Positions 1-7,955 are shown, counted from the stretch's first letter. The stretch: 9,759 nucleotides of DNA from Dehalococcoidia bacterium UBA2777 (GCA_002352365.1 DEIJ01000014.1:1-9759), one strand, 5' to 3'. A program made the numbers and translations. The notes: a model not told the origin generated them from the letters alone.

Positions 1-180
1 TAAAACCACCTCCCAAGGCGCAGTCTTTGAATTGATGAAAAAGGGATAACCCAAATTCACAAAGTTTGGAATGTAGTGGCAAAAATTTTTGGCCAGCTAT
101 GCGCCAAATATGCGGGGTTTCAAAGTCGGGCAAGAGAAAGCTCGGAGGAGCCCACCACCTATGTAATTCAGGGCTGCAAA
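1..180. other. Non-coding stretch downstream of tRNA-Ala, nothing recognised
   Basis: No convincing reading frame is seen on either strand, and I recognise no conserved RNA (checked by eye for SRP RNA, tmRNA, RNase P RNA and 6S RNA signatures). It is AT-rich in the middle. The only structure I would point to is a short hairpin near 140-151, listed separately. It probably holds the 3' end of the recO/tRNA transcript. Confidence 0.5.
131..151 (-). terminator. Possible weak terminator after the recO/tRNA-Ala unit
   Basis: On the minus strand GCTC-CTCC-GAGC (151 to 140) forms a 4-bp stem, extendable by G-U pairs, followed by the pyrimidine run TTTCTCTTG. It lies about 40 nt past the tRNA 3' end and about 30 nt past the recO stop, where a terminator would be expected. 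The stem is short and the U-tract is interrupted, so this is tentative. Confidence 0.28.
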
Positions 181-1029
181 CTAACTTACCGTGGAGATAG
201 GGGGATTCGAACCCCCGCTCTCTCGGATGCGAACCGAGCGCTCTCCCTCTGAGCTATATCCCCAAGACTGTTGAGTTTCCCTTCTTAGCCTATCTAGCCA
301 TTGGGCTGAGTTTACTTCTCTGCCCAATAAATAGCTAATATATCCTTGCATTATTTGCCTCAGTTCTCCGGATAAATCAGGGCTTAACCGCAGCCTAGTG
401 ATAGCAGTGAAGTCGCTACTCTGTAAGAAGCGCAATACTTTGAGGGCATTAAGCGAGAGGGGATAGATGATAGCCTCTTGATGAGCGCAGTGAGGGCAGA
501 GCACCCCGCCACTTGGAGTGAAGAAGTGAGCAGCAGGGCGAAGTGGTGAGTGACAATTCAAGCATTGCTGAAGCTGAGGCCGATAACCGAGATAATCAAC
601 AAGATGGAGCTCAAAGTATCGCAGAATAAGCTCACCATCGCAACTTTGGCATAGCTGATGCAATGTGTCGAGCAGCAGTCTGAAAACAGGGAAGTTTTCG
701 TCTCTTTGGGGGGTAAACCTATCGACTAGTTCAGCAACATAAAAGGCATAGGAAAGACGCTGTAGGTCGTCATGTAAGGGCAGGAAGCTTTCGATAGTCT
801 GACTCTGGCTGATGATGTCCAAATTCTGCCCACAAGCCAGCAACATCTTGCTCCAGTTAAGAAGTTCAACATGTCCCCCCAGCTTACTTTCAGGGCGACG
901 CACTCCCTTAGCCACTGCCTTGAGCTTGCCTAAGTGGGGGGTATACAGGGTGAGAATTCTATCTGCTTCCCCCAGCTCAGCTTTGTTGAGGACAATGGCT
1001 TGAGTGTTATAAACTCTAGGCCTGCTCAT
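181..1029 (-). CDS. recO: DNA repair protein RecO, with a tRNA-encoded C-terminal tail
   Basis: RecO loads RecA onto SSB-coated single-stranded DNA and anneals strands in the RecFOR pathway, working with RecR, which is encoded just upstream. The 282-residue product has the N-terminal OB-fold start (residues 1-80; YNTQAIVLNKAELGEADRIL is typical) followed by a helical domain. A four-cysteine zinc site lies at C156, C159, C178 and C181. The ATG start at 1029 has AGGG three bases upstream, 37 nt after recR. RecO proteins usually end near residue 240-260. Here residues 256-280 are encoded by the complete tRNA-Ala gene, in frame, and the TAG stop lies 9 nt past the tRNA. I see no in-frame stop before the tRNA. 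The tail, containing SGGSNPPIST, is thus translated tRNA sequence and probably has no RecO function. The family call is firm; whether the tail exists in the cell is open. Confidence 0.93.
   Translation of the reverse strand: MSRPRVYNTQAIVLNKAELGEADRILTLYTPHLGKLKAVAKGVRRPESKLGGHVELLNWSKMLLACGQNLDIISQSQTIESFLPLHDDLQRLSYAFYVAELVDRFTPQRDENFPVFRLLLDTLHQLCQSCDGELILRYFELHLVDYLGYRPQLQQCLNCHSPLRPAAHFFTPSGGVLCPHCAHQEAIIYPLSLNALKVLRFLQSSDFTAITRLRLSPDLSGELRQIMQGYISYLLGREVNSAQWLDRLRRETQQSWGYSSEGERSVRIRESGGSNPPISTVS
192..263 (-). tRNA. tRNA-Ala (anticodon CGC)
   Basis: The minus strand folds into a full 72-nt cloverleaf. The 7-bp acceptor stem GGGGATA/TATCTCC carries the G3:U70 wobble that identifies alanine tRNAs. 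The D stem is GCTC/GAGC. The anticodon stem CTCGG/CCGAG holds the loop TTCGCAT, giving anticodon CGC, which reads GCG. The variable loop has 5 nt, and the T arm is GGGGG-TTCGAAT-CCCCC. The discriminator is A. CCA is not encoded (CGG follows), so it must be added enzymatically. The gene lies on the same strand as recO and entirely inside the recO reading frame. Confidence 0.96.
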
Positions 1030-1045
1030 ATTCCCTACCAGCCCT

Positions 1046-1069
1046 AAAAAAGTCCGGCGACTATTTTTA
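1046..1069 (-). terminator. Weak hairpin with U-run between recR and recO
   Basis: On the minus strand AGTC-GCCG-GACT is followed directly by TTTTTT and preceded by AAAAAT, so the A and T runs can extend the stem. It overlaps the recR stop codon. The core stem is only 4 bp, so it may attenuate transcription into recO rather than terminate it, or may be chance. Confidence 0.3.
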
Positions 1070-1678
1070 GATCTCTTGCCTCCCCTCCAGAGCTCGAGTT
1101 AGGGTGACTTCATCGGCGTACTCTAGGTCGCTGCCATAGGGGAGTCCCCGAGCTAGTCTAGTGACCTTGATCCCCAAGAGGGAAATCAAGCGATGAAGAT
1201 ACAATGCGGTGGCTTCCCCTTCTAGATTGGAGTTAGTGGCCAGAATAATCTCTTGCACCGTGCCACCTCTGAGCCGATCCAGAAGCTGTTTTATCTTTAA
1301 TTTCTCGGGACCTATCCCTTCCAGAGGAGAGAGCACCCCATGAAGCACATGGTATAGGCCGTGGTAACTCCTGGTACGCTCCAAGGCTAATATATCTAGT
1401 GGCTCTTCCACTACGCAAATCTTAGTCTGGTCTCTTTCACGGCTGCGGCAAATAAGACAAGGATCGGTTTCGGTGATATTTTGACATATAGAACAAAAGA
1501 TAATCTTCTCCTTTATGTTGATAATAGCTTCAGCCAGAGCTTTAACCTGCTCCCCGGGGGCACGCAATAAGAAATAAGCCAACCGCTGGGCACTTTTAGG
1601 CCCAATGCCAGGGAGCCTATTCAACTCCTCAATTAAGCGGCCCATAGACATGGCAGTGGGGACAAATGCAATGCCCAA
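1067..1678 (-). CDS. recR: Recombination mediator RecR
   Basis: RecR forms a ring-like clamp that works with RecO (and RecF) to load RecA at gaps. The 203 residues match the usual family length. A helix-hairpin-helix lies at about 20-36 (LPGIGPKSAQRLA) and a C4 zinc finger at C62, C65, C74 and C77. The Toprim domain spans about 86-180 and includes the acidic pair in VVEEP and the NLEGEAT motif at 150-157. The end, GLPYGSDLEYADEVTLTRAL, is characteristic. The start is TTG at 1678: a strong GAGGAGG (1685-1691) lies 6 nt upstream and overlaps the ybaB stop. The later ATG codons at residues 10 and 12 lack a ribosome binding site and would clip the family N-terminus. It lies 12 nt after ybaB, an association conserved across bacteria. 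Confidence 0.96.
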   Translation of the reverse strand: MGIAFVPTAMSMGRLIEELNRLPGIGPKSAQRLAYFLLRAPGEQVKALAEAIINIKEKIIFCSICQNITETDPCLICRSRERDQTKICVVEEPLDILALERTRSYHGLYHVLHGVLSPLEGIGPEKLKIKQLLDRLRGGTVQEIILATNSNLEGEATALYLHRLISLLGIKVTRLARGLPYGSDLEYADEVTLTRALEGRQEI

Positions 1679-1684
1679 ACTTGG

Positions 1685-1691
1685 CCTCCTC
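1685..1691 (-). promoter_or_regulatory. Ribosome binding site that fixes the TTG start of recR
   Basis: GAGGAGG on the minus strand lies 6 nt before TTG and overlaps the ybaB stop codon (1691-1693). The internal ATGs of recR (for example at 1651) have no such sequence. The overlap suggests recR translation is coupled to ybaB. Confidence 0.75.
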
Positions 1692-1996
1692 TATTTCATT
1701 CCTGGTAATTTGAGCCCAAAAGTTGCGGCGCTAAGACGGCTTTGGGCCAGCTCCTGTGATTTTTCAATAGCTTCATTTACCGCTATCAGCACTAGGTCTT
1801 CCAAGAGCCCGATATCATCAGGGTCTACTGCCTCGGGTGAGATCTTTATCGACTTAACTCTTTGTTGCCCATCGGCGACAACAGTTATTGCCCCGCCACC
1901 AGCGCTTGCTTCTACAGTGAGGTTAGCCAACTCTTCCCCAGCTTTGACAAGCTTTGATTGCAATTCCTGCGCCTGATGCTGAAAAAGTCTTTTCAT
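1691..1996 (-). CDS. ybaB: YbaB/EbfC family nucleoid-associated protein
   Basis: This is a small dimeric DNA-binding protein of the YbaB/EbfC family, which coats or bends DNA and is nearly always encoded between dnaX and recR. The 101 residues have an N-terminal helix (MKRLFQHQAQELQSKL), the family signature SAGGGAITVVADGQQ near residues 31-45, a strand containing VKSIKISPEAVDPDD, and a C-terminal helix with LEDLVLIAVNEAIEKSQEL. The start ATG overlaps the dnaX stop as ATGA (1993-1996). A GGGGAGG lies 4 nt upstream, inside the end of dnaX, so both ribosome loading and translational coupling are likely. Length and motifs are intact. Confidence 0.94.
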   Translation of the reverse strand: MKRLFQHQAQELQSKLVKAGEELANLTVEASAGGGAITVVADGQQRVKSIKISPEAVDPDDIGLLEDLVLIAVNEAIEKSQELAQSRLSAATFGLKLPGMK

Positions 1997-3522
1997 CTCG
2001 CCTCCCCGCTATTTTTAGTTGTATCGATAATCCTGCCCCCCATTTCCAGCACTGCTTTAACTAGATGATCCTCTGCGGCTGGCGGTTTAGCCCTCAATTT
2101 GAGGATGCAGTGCACTTTACTAGGGGTGCCAAACCTCTCAGCTAATTTATTCTCTACCAGGTGACGATACTTGGGATTCTCAATCCTATCCTTGTGGAAG
2201 GGATGATAGAAACCTAATACTAGAGTATCTCCCTCAATAGCTACCGGCTCGCAGGCACTTCTTAGGAAGGCATCCAGATTACCGCCTGATCCCATACCGC
2301 GTAAGCTATCTACAAATTCACTCCACTGGGTAGATAGGTACTCAAATGGGGAGTCAGGTTCTAAATGAGGGGGTTCGCTGCCCTGGGCTAAATGTTCAGC
2401 CTCAAAATGAGAGGCACCCGATTTGACCAAGATAGCCTCCTCTCTTTCCTGGGGCAAAAGGCTTTCCACCAGTGCCAGCTCTAGGGGGAGAGGAGAGGAG
2501 CTACTGGAACGGAAGTCAATCTGGGCAAAGAGCTTGATCGCCGTCAAGATTTCCTCAAGGAGGAGACCTTGAACGAGCTCCTTTATCTGGGCTAAATCCT
2601 CTGGAGTAATGTCGAGGGCTTCCTCTCCTCCAGATTTGACAAGTAGCATGCCCCGGAGATATTCGATCAATGCTCGATTGAATTGCCCCAAGTCGAGGCC
2701 ATCTGAGGCCACACTATTTATAGTTTTAAGCCCACGAGCAATGTCTTTGTGGGCAATATGCTCGGCTAATTCGCTAACTCGATAGTCAGTAGTAATCCCC
2801 AGCATGTCTTCAACTTGACTTGTATCAATGTGGTAACTATAGTAGGTAACTAATTGCTCCAACAGATTCTCAGCGTCACGAAGGCTGCCTGAGGCACTCC
2901 TTGAAATGAGCTTTAAAGCTTGCGACTCAGCCTCGATTCCTTCTTTTTCGCAGATATACCCCAATTTGGAGGCTATTGCCGTTTGGGAAAGGCGGCGGAA
3001 ATCAAAGCGTTGGCACCGGGAAAGGACAGTAGGCAGCATCTTATGTGGTTCAGTGGTGGCCAGAATAAAGATAACATAGGGCGGGCATTCCTCTAATGTC
3101 TTAAGCAAAGCATTAGACGCCGGCTCAGTGAGCATATGAACTTCATCTATAATATAGACTTTACTTTTGGCCACATTGGGGGCAAAATTAACCTTCTCCC
3201 GGAGCTCCCTAATCTCATCAATACCCCGGTTGCTGGCAGCATCAATCTCTATCACATCCAAAGCCCGCCCCTGGGCGGTCGCCTGGCACATCTCACAACT
3301 ATTACACGGTTCACCCTTACCATTAGTGGTGCAATTAACCGCCTTGGCCAAGATACGCCCGGTACTGGTTTTTCCGGTACCCCGCGGGCCACAGAAGAGA
3401 TAAGCATGAGCTACCCGCCCAGTCTCTAGGGCATGGAGAAGAGTCTGAGTAATAGGTTCTTGCCCTACTACTTCGGCTAGGGTTTGCGGGCGCCACTTAC
3501 GATAAAAAACCTGAGATGTCAT
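1993..3522 (-). CDS. dnaX: DNA polymerase III subunit gamma/tau (clamp-loader ATPase)
   Basis: DnaX is the AAA+ motor of the replicative clamp loader; it opens and loads the beta clamp and links the polymerase cores. The N-terminus YRKWRPQTLAEVVGQE is diagnostic. Walker A is GPRGTGKT at 45-52, and a zinc-binding cluster sits at C64, C73, C76 and C79. Walker B is VYIIDEVH at 122-129 and the sensor/arginine-finger motif SRC is at 168-170. The AAA+ lid and collar domain follow, to about 370. A short poorly conserved linker (about 370-400) leads into a C-terminal tau-like domain (about 400-509). At 509 residues it is shorter than E. coli tau. I saw no A-AAA-AAG slippery heptamer, so there is no sign of a separate gamma form made by frameshifting. 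It starts 50 nt after ybeY and overlaps ybaB by 4 nt. Confidence 0.96.
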   Translation of the reverse strand: MTSQVFYRKWRPQTLAEVVGQEPITQTLLHALETGRVAHAYLFCGPRGTGKTSTGRILAKAVNCTTNGKGEPCNSCEMCQATAQGRALDVIEIDAASNRGIDEIRELREKVNFAPNVAKSKVYIIDEVHMLTEPASNALLKTLEECPPYVIFILATTEPHKMLPTVLSRCQRFDFRRLSQTAIASKLGYICEKEGIEAESQALKLISRSASGSLRDAENLLEQLVTYYSYHIDTSQVEDMLGITTDYRVSELAEHIAHKDIARGLKTINSVASDGLDLGQFNRALIEYLRGMLLVKSGGEEALDITPEDLAQIKELVQGLLLEEILTAIKLFAQIDFRSSSSSPLPLELALVESLLPQEREEAILVKSGASHFEAEHLAQGSEPPHLEPDSPFEYLSTQWSEFVDSLRGMGSGGNLDAFLRSACEPVAIEGDTLVLGFYHPFHKDRIENPKYRHLVENKLAERFGTPSKVHCILKLRAKPPAAEDHLVKAVLEMGGRIIDTTKNSGEAR

Positions 3523-3572
3523 GGCTTGTTTTTCACTTATTTCCCAATCGACAGCTTACCGCCCTTTGACAG

Positions 3573-4037
3573 TCAGCTTCTCACTTGGCCCAATATTTTT
3601 TCCTCCAAAGCTCTCATCTCTTCCTCATCCTCTAGTTTATCATGTTCATACCCCAAGAGATGAAGCACACCATGAATGATGAGCAGCGCCAATTCTTGCT
3701 CTACAGAGTGTCCATATTCTTCAGCTTGTCGCCTTGCCTGAGGGTAAGAAATAACTACCTCGCCAAGATGAACAATGTGGTCGGGAGGCATTATAAAGGA
3801 ATCCTCCCCCGGTCCTCTTTCAGTCAGAGCAAAAGCAAGCACATCCGTGGGTCCATCTACACCACGATACCTCTGATTAAGCTCACCTACTGTTTCATCA
3901 GCAGCAATAAGCAAATCCAACTCTACTCTAAAGTTGATACCTTGAGCACTAAGAGTTTCCTCTACCACTCGCTGAGGCCAGCCCTCCCCCACATAATTTT
4001 GCAATTGCTTCTCAATTTGAATATTGATGTTATACAA
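3573..4037 (-). CDS. ybeY: Endoribonuclease YbeY (rRNA maturation factor)
   Basis: YbeY is a zinc-dependent single-strand endoribonuclease used in 16S rRNA 3' end maturation and 70S ribosome quality control. The metal motif HGVLHLLGYEHD gives the three histidine ligands (H-x3-H-x5-H). The upstream segment ELNQRYRGVDGPTDVLAFAL is the conserved family core, and LGEVVISYPQA follows. There is no ATG near the start. The frame is open from a TTG at 4085, overlapping the end of radA by 31 nt, but family proteins normally begin right at the first strand. I therefore prefer the TTG at 4037 (154 residues, beginning before YNINIQIEKQ), 17 nt after the radA stop. Neither start has a strong ribosome binding site, so the exact N-terminus is uncertain. 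The family assignment is not. Confidence 0.93.
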   Translation of the reverse strand: MYNINIQIEKQLQNYVGEGWPQRVVEETLSAQGINFRVELDLLIAADETVGELNQRYRGVDGPTDVLAFALTERGPGEDSFIMPPDHIVHLGEVVISYPQARRQAEEYGHSVEQELALLIIHGVLHLLGYEHDKLEDEEEMRALEEKILGQVRS

Positions 4038-4054
4038 ATCCGATCTTTTGTAGT

Positions 4055-5428
4055 TTACCCCATATGTAATGCCTCGGCCAGCCAATCAACACCAATGATC
4101 TCCATCCCTGATGGGGGGGTGAGAGTAGTTAGCGAGGCTTGAGGAACAAGGCAACGACCAAACCCTTGTCTGGCTGCTTCACCGAGTCTACGCTCAAGCT
4201 GTGAAACTGCCCTTACTTCGCCACTTAATCCTATTTCTCCCACGGCGACCAATTTTGGATCTATTGCCTTATCGCTGAAGCTGGAGGCAATAGACAAAGC
4301 GATAGCCAGGTCAGCAGCCGGCTCGCTGATCTTCAGCCCACCGGCAACATTAACAATTATATCTTGATTGGCAAGGTGTAGCCTCGCCCGCTTGGTGAGT
4401 ACCGCAATGATCAGTAGCAAACGATTGAAGTCTATTCCATTGGCAGTGCGTCGTGGTAAGCCAAAGCTAGTGGTAGTAGTTAATGCTTGAATCTCCACCA
4501 ACAGGGGACGGGTTCCTTCAATTGTGGAAGTCACCGATGCACCTATTGCCCTCTGGGAATGTTGCGCCAGGAAAAGCCGGGAGGGGTTACTTACTTCCTC
4601 CAGACCATGCTCCCTCATCTCGAAGACACCTATCTCATTAGTAGAGCCAAAGCGATTCTTTACCCCGCGCAGCAGTCTATAGGCGCCCCCCAGATCACCC
4701 TCTAAATATAATACCGCATCCACAATATGCTCCAAAACTCTGGGACCAGCGATAGCTCCGTCTTTGGTTACATGTCCGGTAATGAGCAAGGGAATACTGC
4801 GAAGTTTAGCCCAACGCATAAGCTGCAAGGTGCACTCTCGGATTTGCCCTACGCTACCTGGTGCCCCACCTAGCTCCTCCCGGTAGACTGTTTGAATGGA
4901 GTCGATGATGCCCAGGGCGGGGGAGACCTGTTCCATTCGCTCCAGGATAATATTCAAGTTGGTCTCAGGAAGAAGATAAAGCCCTTTACCCTCAATCCCC
5001 AGCCGATCAGCTCGTAGTTTTATTTGCTGTGGTGATTCTTCACCAGAGACATAAATTACCTTACATCCCGCTGTAGCTGCCATAGTTGCTACTTGGAGCA
5101 AGAGAGTTGATTTGCCCACCCCGGGGTCGCCACTAATAAGCACCAGTGATCCAGGCACTATCCCACCGCCAAGCACTCGATTGAATTCAGCAAAGGGAAT
5201 AACCAGGCGAGGTACTTCTTGGGCAGTTAGCTGGGATAACTCTTGAGCGGAACCCCCTGAAATAGCCGCGGAGAACGCCGCTGCTCTTGAGAACTCTACT
5301 ATTGTTTCGACGAGAGTATTCCATTCATGGCAGCTAGGGCAACGTCCCAGCCACTTAGAGCTCTCCTTGCCACATTGCTGACATACAAAAACCATTTTGG
5401 GATGAGATTTGCTTACCGTCTGTCTCAT
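4055..5428 (-). CDS. radA: DNA repair protein RadA (Sms), branch-migration helicase
   Basis: RadA is a RecA-like, DnaB-type ring helicase that extends D-loops and processes recombination intermediates. The 457 residues show an N-terminal C4 zinc finger (C16, C19, C30, C33). The RecA-like core has Walker A GDPGVGKS at 100-107 and Walker B LGIIDSIQT near 172-180. The RadA signature KNRFG is at 257-261. A C-terminal Lon-protease-like domain runs from about 290 to 450, where VNVAGGLKISEPAADLAIAL is typical; it has no protease role in this family. The ATG start at 5428 gives a usual N-terminus but has no visible Shine-Dalgarno: a terminator hairpin and T-run end 4 nt before it. The clpC-radA order is also that of the Bacillus clpC operon. 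It overlaps the longest ybeY frame. Confidence 0.96.
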   Translation of the reverse strand: MRQTVSKSHPKMVFVCQQCGKESSKWLGRCPSCHEWNTLVETIVEFSRAAAFSAAISGGSAQELSQLTAQEVPRLVIPFAEFNRVLGGGIVPGSLVLISGDPGVGKSTLLLQVATMAATAGCKVIYVSGEESPQQIKLRADRLGIEGKGLYLLPETNLNIILERMEQVSPALGIIDSIQTVYREELGGAPGSVGQIRECTLQLMRWAKLRSIPLLITGHVTKDGAIAGPRVLEHIVDAVLYLEGDLGGAYRLLRGVKNRFGSTNEIGVFEMREHGLEEVSNPSRLFLAQHSQRAIGASVTSTIEGTRPLLVEIQALTTTTSFGLPRRTANGIDFNRLLLIIAVLTKRARLHLANQDIIVNVAGGLKISEPAADLAIALSIASSFSDKAIDPKLVAVGEIGLSGEVRAVSQLERRLGEAARQGFGRCLVPQASLTTLTPPSGMEIIGVDWLAEALHMG

Positions 5429-5432
5429 ATTT

Positions 5433-5460
5433 AAAAAAGGGAGCTACACTTTAGGCTCCC
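5433..5460 (-). terminator. Intrinsic terminator between clpC and radA
   Basis: On the minus strand GGGAGC (5460-5455) pairs with GCTCCC (5444-5439) around a 10-nt loop, followed at once by TTTTTT (5438-5433). This is a classical rho-independent terminator placed 33 nt after the clpC stop. There is no T-run on the other side, so it works in the clpC direction only. Its last T is only 4 nt from the radA ATG, so radA must rely on read-through or on its own, unseen start signals. Confidence 0.85.
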
Positions 5461-5492
5461 CCTCAAATAGGCTACCATAATTACTCTTTACC

Positions 5493-7955
5493 TCAGGAGA
5501 GAATTTTTTCCAAGCTTACCGCCCGGATGACAATTTCATCCTCTTCACGATCCAATTGAATGGTATCCCCGGCTTGGAATTCTCCTCTGAGTAGCTTATC
5601 TGCCAGCGGATCTTCCACCATATCGCGAATCACCCGGCGCAGCGGGCGAGCACCAAAGGTTTCATCAAAACCCTTTTCACCTAGAAGATCCTTAGCTGCT
5701 TCGGTAATCTCCAATCTTATGCCCTCTTCCACTAGTTGCTCCCCCACTCTACGCACCATCAGGTCGACAATCTGCCGGATATGCTCTCTAGTTAAGTGAT
5801 GAAAAACCACTACACCGTCGAGGCGGTTAAGGAACTCGGGGCGAAAGACCTTTTTCACCTCCCCTAAAACCTTCTCCTTCATTTTCTCGTAGGCTTGTTG
5901 CCGACTTTTCTCCTCATCACTGCGCACAGTAAATCCAATGGTAGAATCCTTCCGGATAAGTTCGGCTCCAATGTTGCTCGTCATAACTATGATACTATTG
6001 CGGAAATCAACCCGCCGTCCTTTAGCATCAGTCAGACGGCCATCATCGAAGATTTGAAGCAAGATATTGAACACATCGGGGTGAGCCTTCTCAATTTCGT
6101 CAAGCAGGATAACACAATAAGACTTACGTCTCACCATCTCGGTCAGTTGGCCTCCTTCATCATAACCTACATATCCCGGTGGAGCACCGACTAAGCGAGC
6201 TACAGTATGCCTCTCCATAAATTCCGACATATCCAATCGGATTAGAGCATCTTCACTTCCAAACATAAACTCTGCCAGTGCTCTAACCAGCTCTGTCTTT
6301 CCTACCCCGGTCGGCCCAAGGAAAATGAAGTTGCCAATAGGTCGCCGTGGATCCTTGAGACCAGCTCGGGCTCGCCTTACTGCCTTAGCCACGGTAATAA
6401 TGCCCTCATCTTGCCCCACAATGCGTTGGTGCAAAACCTCCTCCATCTGGAGCAGGCGTAGTGATTCGTCGGAAGCAAGCTTTGAAATCGGGATTCCTGT
6501 CCACACGCTGACCACCTCAGTGACATCATCTCCAGTTACTACTGGTTTCTCCTGATCGAAGTCCGCTTGCCACTCTTGCTCCATACTCCTTACCTTCTCT
6601 TCAAGATTAAGCTCCCGATCACGCAACTCTGCCGCATACTCATATTGTTGCGAGGCAATAGCTGCCTCCTTCTCACTTAGCACTATCTCTAGAGCTTTCC
6701 TTACTTCCTTGAGGCCGATCGAGACGCTACCTTGGCTTAGGCGTACTTTGGAGGCTGCCTCATCCATCACATCAATCGCTTTATCGGGCAAAAAGCGGTC
6801 AGCTATGTACCTCGCCGCCAAAGTTGCGGCAGCTTTTATTGCCCCATCATCTATCGTCAAGTGATGATGCTCCTCATAACGAGCCTTAATACCCTGTAGA
6901 ATTTCGATTGTCTGCTCGACTGAAGGCTCTTCTACTAGGACAGGCTGGAAGCGACGCTCCAAGGCAGGATCTCTCTCCACCCGCTTCCGATACTCATCAA
7001 CAGTAGTGGCTCCAATACACTGCAATTCCCCTCGAGAGAGAGCAGGCTTGAGTATACTGGAGGCATCAACAGCCCCCTCGGCAGCACCAGCACCTACTAT
7101 AGTATGCATCTCATCAATAAAGAGCACACAGTTGCTAGCATTTTTTAGCTCATCGATGACCTTCTTTAATCGTTCCTCAAACTCACCGCGGTACTTGGTA
7201 CCGGCTACTAGTGCCCCCACATCCAGGGTTACTATGCGCTTATCCCGGAGGCTCTCAGGTACCTCACCATCTGCAATATGATGAGCTAGGCCTTCAACGA
7301 TAGCCGTCTTACCTACTCCGGCCTCCCCAATAAGGGCAGGGTTATTCTTAGTGCGCCGACTGAGAATTTGGATCACCCGCCGGATCTCCTTGTGACGTCC
7401 GACAACCGGGTCGAGTTTCCCCGCCCGGGCCATAGCAGTTAGGTCCACCCCCAACTGGTCCAGAGTAGAAGTGCGAGTGGAAACACGCGAGCCACCATGA
7501 ACTTGAGCAGCATTTTGACTAGCCAGACGAACGACCTCGACATGAGCTCGCTCTAAGTTAACCCCCAGGCTCTCCAGCACCCCAGCAGCCACTCCTTCCC
7601 CCTCACGTAATAAACCAAGCAGTAAATGTTCGGTGCCGATATAACTATGGTTAAGGAGACGCGCTTCATCCACTGCTAGCTCGATGACTTTCTTCGCTCT
7701 GGGGGTAAGCCCAATCTCACCTGAAGGGGCTTTCCTTCCCTGCCCCATAATAAATTCTACTGCAGCACGTACCTTTTCACGGTCTATGCCAAGATTAGTA
7801 AGCACCTTGACAGCAACACCATCGCTTTCTCGAATCAGCCCCAGCAATATATGCTCAGTACCAATATAGCTATGATTATAATGCTGGGCCTCTTCCTGAG
7901 CGAAGGTAAGAGCTCGACGCGCCCGCACTGAGAATTTTTCAAATCTACTCGCCAT
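5493..7955 (-). CDS. clpC: ATP-dependent Clp protease ATP-binding subunit ClpC
   Basis: ClpC is an Hsp100 AAA+ unfoldase that feeds damaged or regulatory proteins into ClpP. From the ATG at 7955 it has 820 residues, normal for ClpC. It has two N-domain Clp repeats (about 3-70 and 80-145, each with NHSYIGTEH). The first AAA+ domain has Walker A GEAGVGKT (210-217) and Walker B VLFIDE (277-282). A UVR/middle domain follows (about 428-460, with YEYAAELRDRE). The second AAA+ domain has GPTGVGKT (547-554) and VILLDE (615-620). An IGF tripeptide (673-675) is the expected ClpP-docking loop. The frame stays open upstream to 8162, but those 69 codons are antisense to a transporter remnant and match nothing in ClpC, whereas MASRFEKFSVRARRAL is the canonical start. 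No clear Shine-Dalgarno is seen, and ctsR, mcsA and mcsB are not adjacent. Confidence 0.97.
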   Translation of the reverse strand: MASRFEKFSVRARRALTFAQEEAQHYNHSYIGTEHILLGLIRESDGVAVKVLTNLGIDREKVRAAVEFIMGQGRKAPSGEIGLTPRAKKVIELAVDEARLLNHSYIGTEHLLLGLLREGEGVAAGVLESLGVNLERAHVEVVRLASQNAAQVHGGSRVSTRTSTLDQLGVDLTAMARAGKLDPVVGRHKEIRRVIQILSRRTKNNPALIGEAGVGKTAIVEGLAHHIADGEVPESLRDKRIVTLDVGALVAGTKYRGEFEERLKKVIDELKNASNCVLFIDEMHTIVGAGAAEGAVDASSILKPALSRGELQCIGATTVDEYRKRVERDPALERRFQPVLVEEPSVEQTIEILQGIKARYEEHHHLTIDDGAIKAAATLAARYIADRFLPDKAIDVMDEAASKVRLSQGSVSIGLKEVRKALEIVLSEKEAAIASQQYEYAAELRDRELNLEEKVRSMEQEWQADFDQEKPVVTGDDVTEVVSVWTGIPISKLASDESLRLLQMEEVLHQRIVGQDEGIITVAKAVRRARAGLKDPRRPIGNFIFLGPTGVGKTELVRALAEFMFGSEDALIRLDMSEFMERHTVARLVGAPPGYVGYDEGGQLTEMVRRKSYCVILLDEIEKAHPDVFNILLQIFDDGRLTDAKGRRVDFRNSIIVMTSNIGAELIRKDSTIGFTVRSDEEKSRQQAYEKMKEKVLGEVKKVFRPEFLNRLDGVVVFHHLTREHIRQIVDLMVRRVGEQLVEEGIRLEITEAAKDLLGEKGFDETFGARPLRRVIRDMVEDPLADKLLRGEFQAGDTIQLDREEDEIVIRAVSLEKILS

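Noticed and set aside
1..180. 6S, SRP or other structured RNA next to the tRNA
   Set aside because: Weak complementarity (CCTCC/GGAGG) exists between the ends, but no conserved motif of these RNAs could be found.
1993..3522. Programmed frameshift in dnaX
   Set aside because: I looked for an A-AAA-AAG-like heptamer; only a short AAAAAG around 2945-2950 is present, in an unsuitable phase and within the ATPase part.
3642..4142. 166-codon plus-strand frame opposite ybeY
   Set aside because: It is antisense to ybeY, whose HGVLHLLGYEHD metal site shows which strand is coding.
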